This document shows positions 17,640 to 28,550 of a stretch of DNA of 64,000 nucleotides, piece by piece. Position 1 is the first letter of the stretch, and each line of letters starts with the position of its first letter. Both the position numbers and the translations under genes were made by a program. Below the pieces are notes generated by a model. The model was not told the origin of the DNA. It was given only the letters and a program-made list of their open reading frames with translations, and made no database searches. The DNA is from Allosediminivita pacifica (GTDB lineage: Bacteria; Pseudomonadota; Alphaproteobacteria; Rhodobacterales; Rhodobacteraceae): positions 62,001 to 126,000 of the forward strand of contig NZ_QBKN01000002.1 in NCBI RefSeq assembly GCF_003054175.1, read 5' to 3'.

Positions 17640-19778
17640 ATGAAAAAGACCCCACCCGCGCCGCTCTCCGCCTGGCGCCCGCTCAACATCGACAAGTTCC
17701 TGATCGGCGTGCCGCATTACCCCGAGCACGTGGACGAGACCTACTGGGACCACGACGCGCAGCGCATGGCCGAGGCCGGTTTCAACTCCGTCCGCATGGG
17801 CGAGTTCGCCTGGCATATCTGGGAGCCCTATCAGGGGCACTTCGACTTCGATCTCTTCGACCGAGCCATCGAGGGGTTGGCCAGACACGGGATCAAGACC
17901 ATCCTCTGCACCCCGACCGCCACGCCACCGCGCTGGCTGACGCAGGCCCATCCCGAGATGCTCCGCGTCGACGCCAACGGCCGCACCGCCTCGCACGGCT
18001 CGCGCCAGCATTGCGATACCAGTTCGCCGGTGCTGCGCGACCATTCGCGCCGCATCACCCGCGCCATGGCCGAGCACTACGCCAACAATCCCAATGTCAT
18101 CGGCTGGCAGACCGATAACGAGCTCAACACCACCACCTCGATCAGCTTCTCGCCAAGCTGCGAGATCGAGTTCCGCAAGTGGTGCCACCTGCGGTACGGC
18201 ACGATCGACAAGTTGAACGGGGCCTGGGGCGGCGATTTTTGGGCCACCCACTATGACAACTTCGACCAGGTGCTGCTGCCCTATCCGAACAATCCGGGAC
18301 ATATCTCGCCGGGACACCGGCAGGACTACCACCGCTTCCTCGCCCATGCGACGGCCGCTTTCCAACGTGACCAGGTCGAGATTCTGCGCGCCACCAACCC
18401 CGACTGGTTTGTCTTCCACAATCTCGGTCAACTCGAGGACATCGACTTCCGCAGCGAGTTCAGCACCGATCTCGACTTCCTCGGCTTCGACATCTACCCG
18501 ATGCTCTACGACGAGATGCGCCGTCACGGCGGCCATGCCTACAGCCAAGCCCTTCATCTCGACATCTGTCGCGGCTTCACCGGCAACTTCATCGTGCCCG
18601 AACAGGCCTCGGGCTTCGGCTCGCAGCCCCTGTTGTCGACCATGACGCCCGAGCCCGGCGAGATGCGCCGCATGGCGCTGACCTCGGTGGCGCGCGGCGC
18701 GGACGGGCTGATGTTCTTCCGCTGGCGTCCCGCGCATTTCGGGGCCGAAATCTACTGGATGGGTGTGCTCGATCACGACGATCAGCCGCGCCGCCGTTAT
18801 GCCGAAGCCAAGCAGTTCGCTTCTGACATCGCGTCGATCAAGTCCGATCTGCTGGGCAGTTCGGTGCGAATGGATGTCGGAATCGCCGGCTCGGACTTCG
18901 ACAACCAAGAGGCCTATCGCACCTACCCGATGGGCCTGCCCTCGCCGCTCGAGGACGCGACTGTGCTGCACCGCGCGCTCTACAAGCGCAACATCGCCAC
19001 CGGCTTCGTCCACCCCGAGGATGACCTCTCGCGGCTCAAGGCGCTTTACGTGCCGCACTGGCTGATGTGGGAGCAGGAATGGACCGACAATCTCCGTGCT
19101 TTTGTCGAGGGCGGCGGACTGCTGATCGCCTCGGCAATGACCGGCACCCGCACCCGCGACAACCACATCCTGCGCGAGCTTGCCCCCGGAATGGGCCTTG
19201 GTGATCTCCCCGGTGTGCGCGTCGAAGAGTTCGGGCGGGTCATCGCCCCCGGACAGGACGGCCTCTTTCTGCCACCGCAGAAGACCATGGGCTTCGGTCC
19301 CGGTGGCGCGCCGCTGCCGGCCTGCTCGACCGCGCGCAGCTACGGCATCCGCTTCGGCAACGAGACCTTCGCCGCCGCGCATCTCTACGAGAAACTCATC
19401 CTGCAGGATGATGTCGAGGCGCTCGCCACCTGGGCCGACCGCTGGCTTGAAGGCGAGGCGGTGCTGACCCGGCGCGCGCTCGGCAAGGGCTGCAGCCACT
19501 ACCTCGGAACCTACATGACCGAGGATCTCGCACATCGATTGATCGACCAGCTCTTCGTACCTGCCGGGATATCCTCGCTACTGCACGGCATGCCCGAGGG
19601 CATCGAAGTGACCGAACGCACGCAGGAGGATGGAAAGCGTATGCTCTTCGTGCTCAACACAACCGAACGTCCTGTGACGGTCCCGCTCGAAGGTGGAAAG
19701 ATCGATCTTCTGACGGGCGCTTCCCTCGGAACGGAGGCACGGATCGAGGGCTACGGCGCCATCGTGCTCAGGGCCTGA
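17640..19778 (+). CDS. Glycoside hydrolase family 42 beta-galactosidase
   Basis: 712 residues, the normal GH42 length. The N-terminal TIM barrel begins FLIGVPHYPEHVDETYW with the GFNSVRMGEFAWHIWEP segment. The acid/base Glu lies in WQTDNELN (residue ~161) and the nucleophile Glu in IVPEQASGF (residue ~321). A Rossmann-like trimerisation domain and a C-terminal beta domain (FVLNTTERPVTVPLEGG) follow. There is no signal peptide, so it acts in the cytoplasm on imported galactosides. It lies 27 nt after the ATPase gene. Its end overlaps the convergent ROK gene by 28 bp. Confidence 0.93.
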   Translation: MKKTPPAPLSAWRPLNIDKFLIGVPHYPEHVDETYWDHDAQRMAEAGFNSVRMGEFAWHIWEPYQGHFDFDLFDRAIEGLARHGIKTILCTPTATPPRWLTQAHPEMLRVDANGRTASHGSRQHCDTSSPVLRDHSRRITRAMAEHYANNPNVIGWQTDNELNTTTSISFSPSCEIEFRKWCHLRYGTIDKLNGAWGGDFWATHYDNFDQVLLPYPNNPGHISPGHRQDYHRFLAHATAAFQRDQVEILRATNPDWFVFHNLGQLEDIDFRSEFSTDLDFLGFDIYPMLYDEMRRHGGHAYSQALHLDICRGFTGNFIVPEQASGFGSQPLLSTMTPEPGEMRRMALTSVARGADGLMFFRWRPAHFGAEIYWMGVLDHDDQPRRRYAEAKQFASDIASIKSDLLGSSVRMDVGIAGSDFDNQEAYRTYPMGLPSPLEDATVLHRALYKRNIATGFVHPEDDLSRLKALYVPHWLMWEQEWTDNLRAFVEGGGLLIASAMTGTRTRDNHILRELAPGMGLGDLPGVRVEEFGRVIAPGQDGLFLPPQKTMGFGPGGAPLPACSTARSYGIRFGNETFAAAHLYEKLILQDDVEALATWADRWLEGEAVLTRRALGKGCSHYLGTYMTEDLAHRLIDQLFVPAGISSLLHGMPEGIEVTERTQEDGKRMLFVLNTTERPVTVPLEGGKIDLLTGASLGTEARIEGYGAIVLRA

Positions 19779-20959
19779 CCGCCTTCGTCGTCGGTCGCCT
19801 GTTCGGCGGCCGGCGCTGCTTCGAAGTCGAACACCTGCTGCACCACGACGGCAGCCGCCCCCGCCATCCAGTAGAAGCTGCTATCGTCCACGAAGACCGG
19901 CGGCGGCGTATCGCGGTAGAAGTTCTCCGCCAGCGCCGCTTCCATCGGCCGAATGAAGGCCGCGCCAAGCGCCACCGCCTCGCCGCCCAGCACGATGAGC
20001 TCGGGATCGGTGACCGTACACCACTCCGCGAGATGACGCCCGATTGCGCCCCCGGCATCTGCCACGAAACTCAGAGCAGCTTTGTCCCCAACCTCGAGCG
20101 CTCGGGCGAGAGGCTCCGAATATTGCTCACCCCAGCGCGCCGCCAGCGAGGCGGCCGAAAACCAGGCCTGCAAGCAGCCTCTTCGACCGCACTCGCACAT
20201 GGGGCCGGACGGGTCGTGCAGCACATGACCCACCTTTCCCGCCGTTCCCAATGCCCCGCGCCGCACCTTGGCATCGGAGATCACCGCGTAGCCGATACCG
20301 TCCCCCACGGCGAGCGCCGCGAAGTTCTGGCACGCTTGTCCGAGGCCGAACATGTGATGCGCGAGCCCGAACGCCAGCGTATCATCCTCGATGAACACCG
20401 GTAGGTCCAGCGCTTCGGAGAGCATCGAGGCGATCGGCACCTCGTCCCAGTCGAACCGATGGCTGCGGATGCACATGCCGCTGTGCGGGTCGATCCGCCC
20501 GGGCACCGACAGGCCGACCCCAAGGATCGGGCGACCGGCTCCATGCTTTGTCGTGAGCTGGGACACCGCCTCGGCGGCAACCGAGACGACCGCTTCGGGA
20601 CTGACATCGGTGAGCGTCGAGCTTTCTCCGTCGATCACGTTGATCCCGAAATCGGTCAGTATGCAGTCGACCCGCGACGGGCCGACCTTCACACCGATGG
20701 CGAGATGCCCTTCGGTGTTCAGCATCAATGGCACCGGCTTGCGTCCGCTGCCATTTCGGCTCGAGGTGCCGGTGATCAGGTAACCTTCGTCAAGAAGATC
20801 ACCGACCACATGGCCAACCGCCGCCGGGCTGAGGCCCGTGCGCTCCGCCAGCTCCGACCTGCTGAGGCCTCCGGTCGTCCTGATGAGGTTCAGGATCAGC
20901 CTTCGGTTTATCGCCCGGCCGGTCTTCTGATCGATCTTCTTCTTATCGGTGAAACGCAT
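19751..20959 (-). CDS. ROK-family transcriptional regulator (NagC/XylR type)
   Basis: 402 residues from ATG 20959 (MRFTDKKKIDQKTGRAINR); the frame is open further upstream to 21031 but without family similarity. A winged HTH occupies residues ~15-75 (GGLSRSELAERTGLSPAAVG). The ROK domain follows with GVGLSVPGRID, FIEDDTLAFGLAH and the zinc motif CECGRRGC. Such proteins bind DNA and are released by a sugar or sugar phosphate. Its convergent overlap with the beta-galactosidase gene and the AT-rich site before the operon suggest that it represses the transporter genes (inference). Confidence 0.9.
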   Translation of the reverse strand: MRFTDKKKIDQKTGRAINRRLILNLIRTTGGLSRSELAERTGLSPAAVGHVVGDLLDEGYLITGTSSRNGSGRKPVPLMLNTEGHLAIGVKVGPSRVDCILTDFGINVIDGESSTLTDVSPEAVVSVAAEAVSQLTTKHGAGRPILGVGLSVPGRIDPHSGMCIRSHRFDWDEVPIASMLSEALDLPVFIEDDTLAFGLAHHMFGLGQACQNFAALAVGDGIGYAVISDAKVRRGALGTAGKVGHVLHDPSGPMCECGRRGCLQAWFSAASLAARWGEQYSEPLARALEVGDKAALSFVADAGGAIGRHLAEWCTVTDPELIVLGGEAVALGAAFIRPMEAALAENFYRDTPPPVFVDDSSFYWMAGAAAVVVQQVFDFEAAPAAEQATDDEGGQALSTMAP

Positions 20960-21261
20960 GCTACGGATGGTATTCGTTCGCCTGTGGCGGCGCAATCTGA
21001 GACGTTCGTCACTGGCGCTTTGACCGCTCATGCCGTTGAGGGTGGCGCATAGTTCATTTCACCGCCAGTACACTTGGAATCTTGTGGACAAGCCGCAAGA
21101 AGAGCTCCCTCGTGCTCGATCAAGATCCGCCATTCCGTGCTTTGGAACGACTCCACGCTGGCGTCCAACAGCTGCGCCGCAGCGGATTTCGGTGGGACGG
21201 GCGTCTGGAAAGGGCCGTTCTCGACACCGACGCATTTGGCGAGCCTCCCGTAGGCACCGAA
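20960..21261. other. Intergenic stretch between ROK gene and katG
   Basis: No supported gene. A minus-strand frame of 90 codons (21028-21300) shows no family features, includes the katG terminator stem and is judged non-coding. The ROK promoter should lie in the first part, but no clear -35/-10 pair was recognised. Confidence 0.5.
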
Positions 21262-21294
21262 CAAAAACGGCCGCCGGTTCGCTCCGGCGGCCGT
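21262..21294 (-). terminator. Rho-independent terminator of katG
   Basis: A perfect 11-bp stem (acggccgccgg / ccggcggccgt) with a 6-nt loop is followed on the minus strand by TTTTTGTT. It lies 50 nt after the katG stop and is the strongest terminator in the window. Confidence 0.85.
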
Positions 21295-21343
21295 TCTCAT
21301 TTGCTCGAAAGACGGGGACGGCCTGAACCGCCCCTGCCCGACC

Positions 21344-23587
<2,244 letters not shown>

Positions 23588-23796
23588 CTAGATGGCAGCC
23601 GCGGCTGTGCCGTCAGGCACCCGCGGGGCGGTCGGGCGGACCTGGCAGGCAGGCCGCGAATAGTGGGGAACACGGCCGGTCGGCCGCGTGGAATCGCCGA
23701 TGGTCATGACAGGTGTCGCGGCGCTCATCTGCGTCGCCCTCTCCCTTCGCGATTCTCGTCGCATCCCCGTTGGTGCCCCCTGCCTAGCAAAAGGCG

Positions 23797-23846
23797 GCGA
23801 TCAGATTAAGTTGCATTTTCTGATCGCATGTATAGCTTTTGCCTAT
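23797..23846. promoter_or_regulatory. OxyR-type binding sites between katG and oxyR
   Basis: Two structures lie side by side. First, a perfect 9-bp inverted repeat gcgatcaga (23797-23805) / tctgatcgc (23819-23827) spans 31 bp. Second, ATAG-N7-CTAT at 23832-23846 matches one half of the OxyR consensus and overlaps the oxyR start codon (CTATG). The expected second ATAG-N7-CTAT, one helical turn away, is not conserved. The position suits oxyR autoregulation; which site drives katG is unknown. Confidence 0.55.
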
Positions 23847-24777
23847 GACAAACCTCACTTTCAAGCAGCTTCGCTACGTCGACGCGCTGGCCCGCCACGG
23901 GCACTTCGGACGCGCGGCGGACTCCTGCGCCGTCTCGCAGCCCGCGCTGTCGGTTCAGATCCGCGACTTGGAACAGGAGCTCGGCACCAAGCTTTTCGAG
24001 CGCGGCGCGCGGCAGGTCCGGCTGACCGGCTTCGGCGAGGAGTTTGCCGCCCGCGCCCGCGAGATCCTGCGCTCGGTCGACGAGCTGGGCGAACTGGCCC
24101 GCGCCGCCCGCGGGCGGCTGGTGGGGCGCCTGCGGCTCGGCATCATCCCGACGATCGCGCCCTACATGCTGCCCCGCATCCTCAGCACGCTGTCCGAACG
24201 CTACGAGGGCATCGACGTGCACGTGCGCGAGACGGTGACGCCGCGGCTGCTGCAGGAGCTCAACGACGGCCGGCTCGATGCCGCGGTGGTCGCGCTGCCC
24301 GTCTCCGAGCCCAACCTGACCGAGGTCGCGCTTTTCGACGAGGAACTCGTGCTCGTGCGCCACGAGAGCGAGGCCGCCGCGCCCCCGCCCAGCGCCGACA
24401 TGCTGCGCGAGATGCGGCTGCTGCTGCTCGAGGAAGGCCACTGTTTCCGCGACCAGGCGCTGTCCTTCTGCTCGCTCCAGTCGCCCCGCCCGCGCGAGGG
24501 GCTCGACGGCAGCTCGCTTTCGACGCTGGTGCAGATGGTCGGCGCCGGCATCGGCGTGACCCTGATCCCCGAGATGGCCGTCCCGGTCGAGACCCGCTCC
24601 GCCCCGGTCTGCGTGACGCATTTCGAAGGCACGCCGCCCAAGCGCACGGTCGGCATGATCTGGCGCCGCAGCAGCCCGCTTGCCGATCAGTTGGGCGAGA
24701 TCGCCGAGGCGGTGGGCAGTTGTGCCCGGGCCATGCGCCACCAGCAACTCGGACCCTCCGGCGTCTCGGCCGCCTGA
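23845..24777 (+). CDS. oxyR: Hydrogen-peroxide sensor regulator OxyR (LysR family)
   Basis: 310 residues. The N-terminal LysR HTH is clear ([29 protein letters not shown]). The regulatory domain keeps both redox cysteines at the classic spacing: [14 protein letters not shown], Cys200 and Cys209, matching Cys199/Cys208 of E. coli. Oxidation to a disulfide is the known activation step. The start is ATG 23845 (MTNLTFKQ); a TTG two codons earlier is the only alternative. Divergent from katG with a 275-bp spacer that holds candidate operators. Confidence 0.95.
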   Translation: MTNLTFKQLRYVDALARHGHFGRAADSCAVSQPALSVQIRDLEQELGTKLFERGARQVRLTGFGEEFAARAREILRSVDELGELARAARGRLVGRLRLGIIPTIAPYMLPRILSTLSERYEGIDVHVRETVTPRLLQELNDGRLDAAVVALPVSEPNLTEVALFDEELVLVRHESEAAAPPPSADMLREMRLLLLEEGHCFRDQALSFCSLQSPRPREGLDGSSLSTLVQMVGAGIGVTLIPEMAVPVETRSAPVCVTHFEGTPPKRTVGMIWRRSSPLADQLGEIAEAVGSCARAMRHQQLGPSGVSAA

Positions 24778-24802
24778 CCGACCGGCGCCGGAGGGCCCAC
24801 CC

Positions 24803-25075
24803 TCAGCGCCGGATCTCGAAGCCTTCGGGCACCTCCGCCCCCGGCGCCTCCTGCACGGCCAGGTCGCGAACCTCCGAGGCCGGTGGCCCGCTGCGCATCC
24901 GCTCCAGCATCTGGTCAACCCGCGCGGCATCGCCCGCAAGACAGCCGGTCACGTCGCCGCCGGGTTCGTTGCGTACCCAGCCGCGCAGCCCCAGATCGCG
25001 CGCCTGCTCCTGCGTCCAGGCGCGGAACGACACGCCTTGCACCCATCCGCTGGCCTTCACCTCGACAATCCGCAT
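24803..25075 (-). CDS. Acylphosphatase
   Basis: 90 residues, the full size of this small cytosolic enzyme, which hydrolyses acyl phosphates. The substrate-binding loop and Arg are in GWVQGVSFR and the catalytic Asn in GWVRNEPGG. The start is ATG 25075: ggagg sits 5 nt upstream, better spaced than for the adjacent ATG at 25078. The same frame stays open far upstream antisense to lepA, which is a high-GC artefact. It is convergent with oxyR and divergent from lepA. Confidence 0.9.
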   Translation of the reverse strand: MRIVEVKASGWVQGVSFRAWTQEQARDLGLRGWVRNEPGGDVTGCLAGDAARVDQMLERMRSGPPASEVRDLAVQEAPGAEVPEGFEIRR

Positions 25076-25162
25076 CATTCCCTCCGAATCCGGCGCCGCA
25101 GAGCGGCCTCTCCCCCACAACGCGCCTTGACCGGCAGGGCGTTCCGCCGCATATCGCCCCTC

Positions 25163-26965
25163 ATGACTCCACTCTCGCGCATCCGCAATTTCTCCATCGT
25201 TGCCCACATCGACCACGGGAAATCCACCCTGGCCGACCGGCTGATCCAGCTCACCGGCACCGTCGCCGAACGGGACATGAAGGACCAGCTGCTCGACGCC
25301 ATGGACATCGAGCGTGAGCGGGGCATCACCATCAAGGCCAACACCGTCCGCATCGACTACCCGGCGAAGGACGGCAACACCTACGTGCTGAACCTCATCG
25401 ACACGCCCGGACACGTCGACTTTGCCTACGAGGTCGCCCGCTCCATGCAGGCGGTCGAGGGCTCGCTGCTGGTCGTGGACGCCACCCAGGGCGTCGAGGC
25501 ACAGACGCTTGCAAACGTCTACACCGCCATCGACGCCGACCATGAAATCGTCCCGGTCCTGAACAAGGTCGACCTGCCCGCCTCGGACCCCGACCGCGTG
25601 CGCGAACAGATCGAGGACGTCATCGGCATCGACGCCTCCGAGGCCTGCCTGATCTCGGCCAAGACCGGCGTCGGCATCCCCGACGTGCTCGAGGCGATCG
25701 TCAACAAGCTGCCGCCCCCGGACGAGGGCGACGCCGACAAGCCGCTCAAGGCCATGCTGGTCGATTCGAAGTACGACCAGTACCTCGGCGTCATCGTCAT
25801 CGTCCGCGTGATCGACGGCACCCTGAAGAAGGGCGACCGCATCCGCATGATGAAGACCGGCGGCACCTACGACGTCGACGACGTGGGCGTCTACCGCCCC
25901 GCCATGACCGCCGTCGAAAGCCTCGGCCCCGGCGAGATCGGCTATCTCAACGCCTCGATCAAGCAGGTCCGCGACACCCGCGTCGGCGACACCATCACGC
26001 ACGAGAAAAAGCCCTGCGAAACCGCGCTGCCGGGCTTCAAGCCCTCGGTGCCCGTGGTCTTCTGCGGCCTCTTCCCGGTGGATGCCAACGATTTCGAGGA
26101 CATGCGCGACGCGATCGAGAAGCTTGCCCTCAACGACGCCTCCTTCACCTACGAGATGGAGACCTCCGCCGCCCTCGGCTTCGGCTTCCGCTGCGGCTTC
26201 CTCGGGCTGCTGCACCTCGAGGTGATCCGCGACCGGCTCGAACGCGAGTACGGGATCGAGCTCATCACCACCGCGCCCTCGGTGATCTACCACCTTTACA
26301 CCAAGGACGGCGAACGCCGCGACCTGCACAACCCCGCCGACATGCCCGACATGACGACCGTGGGCCACATCGAGGAACCGCGCATCAAGGCCACCATCAT
26401 GGTGCCCGACGAATACCTCGGCGACGTGCTCAAGCTCTGCCAGGAACGCCGCGGGTTGCAGATGGACCTCACCTACGTGGGCGGGCGCGCCATGGCGGTC
26501 TACGACCTGCCCCTGAACGAGGTGGTCTTCGACTTCTACGACCGGCTGAAATCGGTCACCAAGGGCTACGCCAGCTTCGACTACGAGATGATCGGCTACC
26601 GCGAGGACAACCTCGTGAAGATGTCGATCCTGGTGAACGACGAACCCGTCGACGCGCTGGCCATGATGGTGCACCGCGACCGGGCGGAAATGCGCGGCCG
26701 CGCCATGTGCGAGAAGCTGAAAGAGCTGATCCCGCGCCACATGTTCAAGATCCCGATCCAGGCCGCCATCGGCGCCAAGGTCATCGCGCGCGAGACGCTT
26801 TCGGCCATGCGCAAGGACGTGACCGCCAAGTGCTACGGCGGCGACGCCTCGCGCAAGAAGAAGCTTCTGGAAAAGCAGAAGGCCGGCAAGAAGAAGATGC
26901 GCCAGTTCGGCAAGGTCGAGATCCCGCAGGAGGCGTTCATCTCGGCCCTGAAGATGGACAGCTAA
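25163..26965 (+). CDS. lepA: Elongation factor 4 (LepA)
   Basis: 600 residues, exactly the family size. G-domain motifs are G1 [10 protein letters not shown]2 RGITI, G3 DTPGH and G4 NKVD. Domains II, III and V follow, and the LepA-specific C-terminal domain with its basic end ([20 protein letters not shown]) is complete. It is a ribosome-associated GTPase. The start [17 protein letters not shown] is canonical. A perfect hairpin follows 9 nt after the stop. Confidence 0.97.
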   Translation: MTPLSRIRNFSIVAHIDHGKSTLADRLIQLTGTVAERDMKDQLLDAMDIERERGITIKANTVRIDYPAKDGNTYVLNLIDTPGHVDFAYEVARSMQAVEGSLLVVDATQGVEAQTLANVYTAIDADHEIVPVLNKVDLPASDPDRVREQIEDVIGIDASEACLISAKTGVGIPDVLEAIVNKLPPPDEGDADKPLKAMLVDSKYDQYLGVIVIVRVIDGTLKKGDRIRMMKTGGTYDVDDVGVYRPAMTAVESLGPGEIGYLNASIKQVRDTRVGDTITHEKKPCETALPGFKPSVPVVFCGLFPVDANDFEDMRDAIEKLALNDASFTYEMETSAALGFGFRCGFLGLLHLEVIRDRLEREYGIELITTAPSVIYHLYTKDGERRDLHNPADMPDMTTVGHIEEPRIKATIMVPDEYLGDVLKLCQERRGLQMDLTYVGGRAMAVYDLPLNEVVFDFYDRLKSVTKGYASFDYEMIGYREDNLVKMSILVNDEPVDALAMMVHRDRAEMRGRAMCEKLKELIPRHMFKIPIQAAIGAKVIARETLSAMRKDVTAKCYGGDASRKKKLLEKQKAGKKKMRQFGKVEIPQEAFISALKMDS

Positions 26966-26974
26966 AGCCTTCCA

Positions 26975-27001
26975 CACGCCGCGCATGACAAATGCGCGGC
27001 G
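26975..27001 (+). terminator. Hairpin after lepA
   Basis: A perfect 11-bp stem (acgccgcgcat / atgcgcggcgt) with a 5-nt loop begins 9 nt after the lepA stop. No T-run follows, so termination would be weak or Rho-assisted. It ends 17 nt before the DUF4160 start and could also limit that gene. Confidence 0.5.
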
Positions 27002-27018
27002 TCGCGCTATCCTACCCC

Positions 27019-27261
27019 ATGCCGACGGTCTTTCGTTTCGACGGATATCGCTTCTTCTTCTACTCGAACGAAGGCGACCCGCGCGAGCCGGTCCATATCC
27101 ACGTGATGAAGGACGGCGGCGAAGCGAAGTTCTGGGTTCATCCCGTCTCCCTGTCGCGAAGCCACGGCATCGACGCACGAACCCTCAAGAGGCTGGCATG
27201 GGTCATCGCGGCCCGGACCGAGGAAATCGACGAGGCTTGGGATGAGCATTTCGGCGACTGA
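27019..27261 (+). CDS. DUF4160 domain protein
   Basis: 80 residues from ATG 27019 (MPTVFRFDGYRFFFYSNEGD); an upstream extension to 26992 runs through the lepA hairpin. Family marks are EPVHIHVMKDGGEAKFWV and a helical end rich in Arg/Glu (LAWVIAARTEEIDEAWDEHF). The function is not established. DUF4160 genes are commonly paired with DUF2442 genes, as here, with a 20-bp overlap, and such pairs have the layout of toxin-antitoxin modules. That role is inference. Confidence 0.8.
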   Translation: MPTVFRFDGYRFFFYSNEGDPREPVHIHVMKDGGEAKFWVHPVSLSRSHGIDARTLKRLAWVIAARTEEIDEAWDEHFGD

Positions 27262-27472
27262 GGTACGTTTCGACGAAGCCAACATGTGGCTGTCCCTTTC
27301 GGACGGCCGCACCCTCGGTGTTCCCCTCACGTGGTTTCCCCGCCTGCTTGCGGCGGAACCGGCGCAGCTCGAACGGGTCGAGATCACGCCCTTCGGGCTA
27401 CACTGGGAGGATCTGGACGAGGATATCTCGGTCCCGGCCCTTCTGGCTGGAAACCGCGATCAGGCGGCGTAG
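27242..27472 (+). CDS. DUF2442 domain protein
   Basis: 76 residues. The family pattern is clear: a short beta start, VRFDEANMWLSLSDGRTLGV, a conserved PLTWFPRL, and ITPFGLHWEDLDEDISVPALL at the end. Its ATG at 27242 lies inside the end of the DUF4160 gene (20-bp overlap, different frame), so the two are translationally coupled. DUF2442 proteins are small, possibly DNA-binding partners of DUF4160; no experimental role is known to me. Confidence 0.82.
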   Translation: MSISATEVRFDEANMWLSLSDGRTLGVPLTWFPRLLAAEPAQLERVEITPFGLHWEDLDEDISVPALLAGNRDQAA

Positions 27473-27484
27473 CGTTTCGGCCGC

Positions 27485-27937
27485 TCACCCAAGCCGGTCC
27501 AACACCCGCTCAGCCGCCCGCTCCACAAGCGCCAATGTCCCATCAAAATCCCGCGTGTAGTACGGGTCCGGCACCTCACCCACGCCCGGCTCATCGAGGT
27601 AATCCGTTAACATCTCCAGCCGCGCCGTGGCGTCCGAGGGGCGCAGGGCCTCAAGGTTGGCGTAGTTCGACGGGTCCATGGCGAGGATCAGGTCGAAGCG
27701 GTAGAAATCCTCGACCGAGACCTGCCGCGCCCGCAGCCCCGACAGATCGTAGCCCCGCGCGGCGCCGGCCTTCTGCATGGGGCCGTAGGGTGGCTCGCCC
27801 ACGTGCCAGTCGCCGGTGCCGGCGCTGTCGAGGGTGAGGTCCAGCCCCCGATCGCGGGCCTTTGCGCGCAGGACCGCTTCGGCGGAGGGGGAGCGGCAGA
27901 TGTTGCCGAGACAGACGAAAAGGATGCTCTGTATCAT
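27485..27937 (-). CDS. Low molecular weight protein-tyrosine phosphatase
   Basis: 150 residues with the N-terminal phosphate loop CLGNICRS (C-x5-R), the Trp-containing specificity loop (GTGDWHVGEPPYGPM) and the general-acid Asp in VPDPYYTRDF. This matches the family's usual size and order. The start is ATG 27937 (MIQSILFVCLGN); the frame extends further upstream without similarity. Its end is convergent with the DUF2442 gene, 12 bp away. Role: cytosolic dephosphorylation of tyrosine residues or small phospho-compounds; the target cannot be read from sequence. Confidence 0.92.
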   Translation of the reverse strand: MIQSILFVCLGNICRSPSAEAVLRAKARDRGLDLTLDSAGTGDWHVGEPPYGPMQKAGAARGYDLSGLRARQVSVEDFYRFDLILAMDPSNYANLEALRPSDATARLEMLTDYLDEPGVGEVPDPYYTRDFDGTLALVERAAERVLDRLG

Positions 27938-28001
27938 GCCCCTCGTGATACCGGAGCCGCGCGCGGGACAAAAGTCGGGACAAGAGTCAAACAAGCGCAC
28001 G

Positions 28002-28030
28002 AAAAAGGGGCGAGAGTTGCCCCTCGCCCC
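28002..28030 (-). terminator. Rho-independent terminator of the entericidin-like gene
   Basis: On the minus strand ggggcgag / ctcgcccc forms an 8-bp stem with an 8-nt loop followed by TTTTT. It lies about 24 nt after the entericidin-like stop. Confidence 0.8.
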
Positions 28031-28053
28031 TTGGCATCCGGAATGGCGTTGCC

Positions 28054-28197
28054 TCAGTCCTCGAGTTCGTTCTCGGTGGCCTGGGCGGTGTTGCTGATGC
28101 CCTGACCGGCGTTCTGGACGTCCTCGCCGGCGCCTTCGACGGTTTCGCAGGCGGCAAGGATCCCAAGGGCGGTCAGCAGGATTGCAAAGCGGGGCAT
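28054..28197 (-). CDS. Entericidin-like small lipoprotein
   Basis: 47 residues. MPRFAILLTALGILAAC ends in a lipobox (LAAC), followed by ETVEGAGEDVQNAGQGISN, the classic EcnA/EcnB pattern. The start is ATG 28197 with aggagag 6 nt upstream. Entericidins are small cell-envelope lipoproteins, one of which is linked to programmed lysis in enterics; in alphaproteobacteria the role is unproven. A good terminator follows, so it is probably a single-gene transcript. Confidence 0.82.
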   Translation of the reverse strand: MPRFAILLTALGILAACETVEGAGEDVQNAGQGISNTAQATENELED

Positions 28198-28362
28198 GGT
28201 CACTCTCCTCTTCGTGAACTGTTTGGCCCCCAACACGACCCCGCCCGGTCATGTTCCTTGGTTTACGCAAGGGAAGCAACGCACCCAGACTGACACAGGT
28301 CAAGGCAGACACATAGAGAATCGACCATGTGTGCGGCGAAAGCCAGTCACAGGAGGCCCCAG

Positions 28363-28548
28363 ATGCTGCGCCTTGCCGGAATCCTCTATTCGCTGATCGC
28401 CACGACGCTTGCGGGCAGCGCTGTCATCGCGGTGCTGGTGGCGGGCTACGACACGCTCGTGCCGATCCTGATCGCCGCCGCCGTGGGTTTCCTCGCCGCC
28501 TTGCCCGTCTCGTGGATGGTGGCGCGCGCGCTCTACAACGACGCCTGA
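28363..28548 (+). CDS. Small two-span membrane protein
   Basis: 61 residues from ATG 28363, with aggagg 6 nt upstream. Two hydrophobic helices are seen: LAGILYSLIATTLAGSAVIAV and LIAAAVGFLAALPVSWMVA minus flanking residues, separated by GYDTL. I recall similar small proteins in roseobacters, some misnamed CTP synthetase, but the function is unknown. The gene ends 2 bp before the convergent cobT. Confidence 0.7.
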   Translation: MLRLAGILYSLIATTLAGSAVIAVLVAGYDTLVPILIAAAVGFLAALPVSWMVARALYNDA

Positions 28549-28550
28549 GC

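Noticed and set aside
21028-21300. 90-codon minus-strand ORF between the ROK gene and katG
   Set aside because: No recognised features and it contains the katG terminator stem.
25079-27178. Extension of the acylphosphatase frame antisense to lepA
   Set aside because: Family proteins start at MRIVEVKA; the upstream part has biased nonsense composition.
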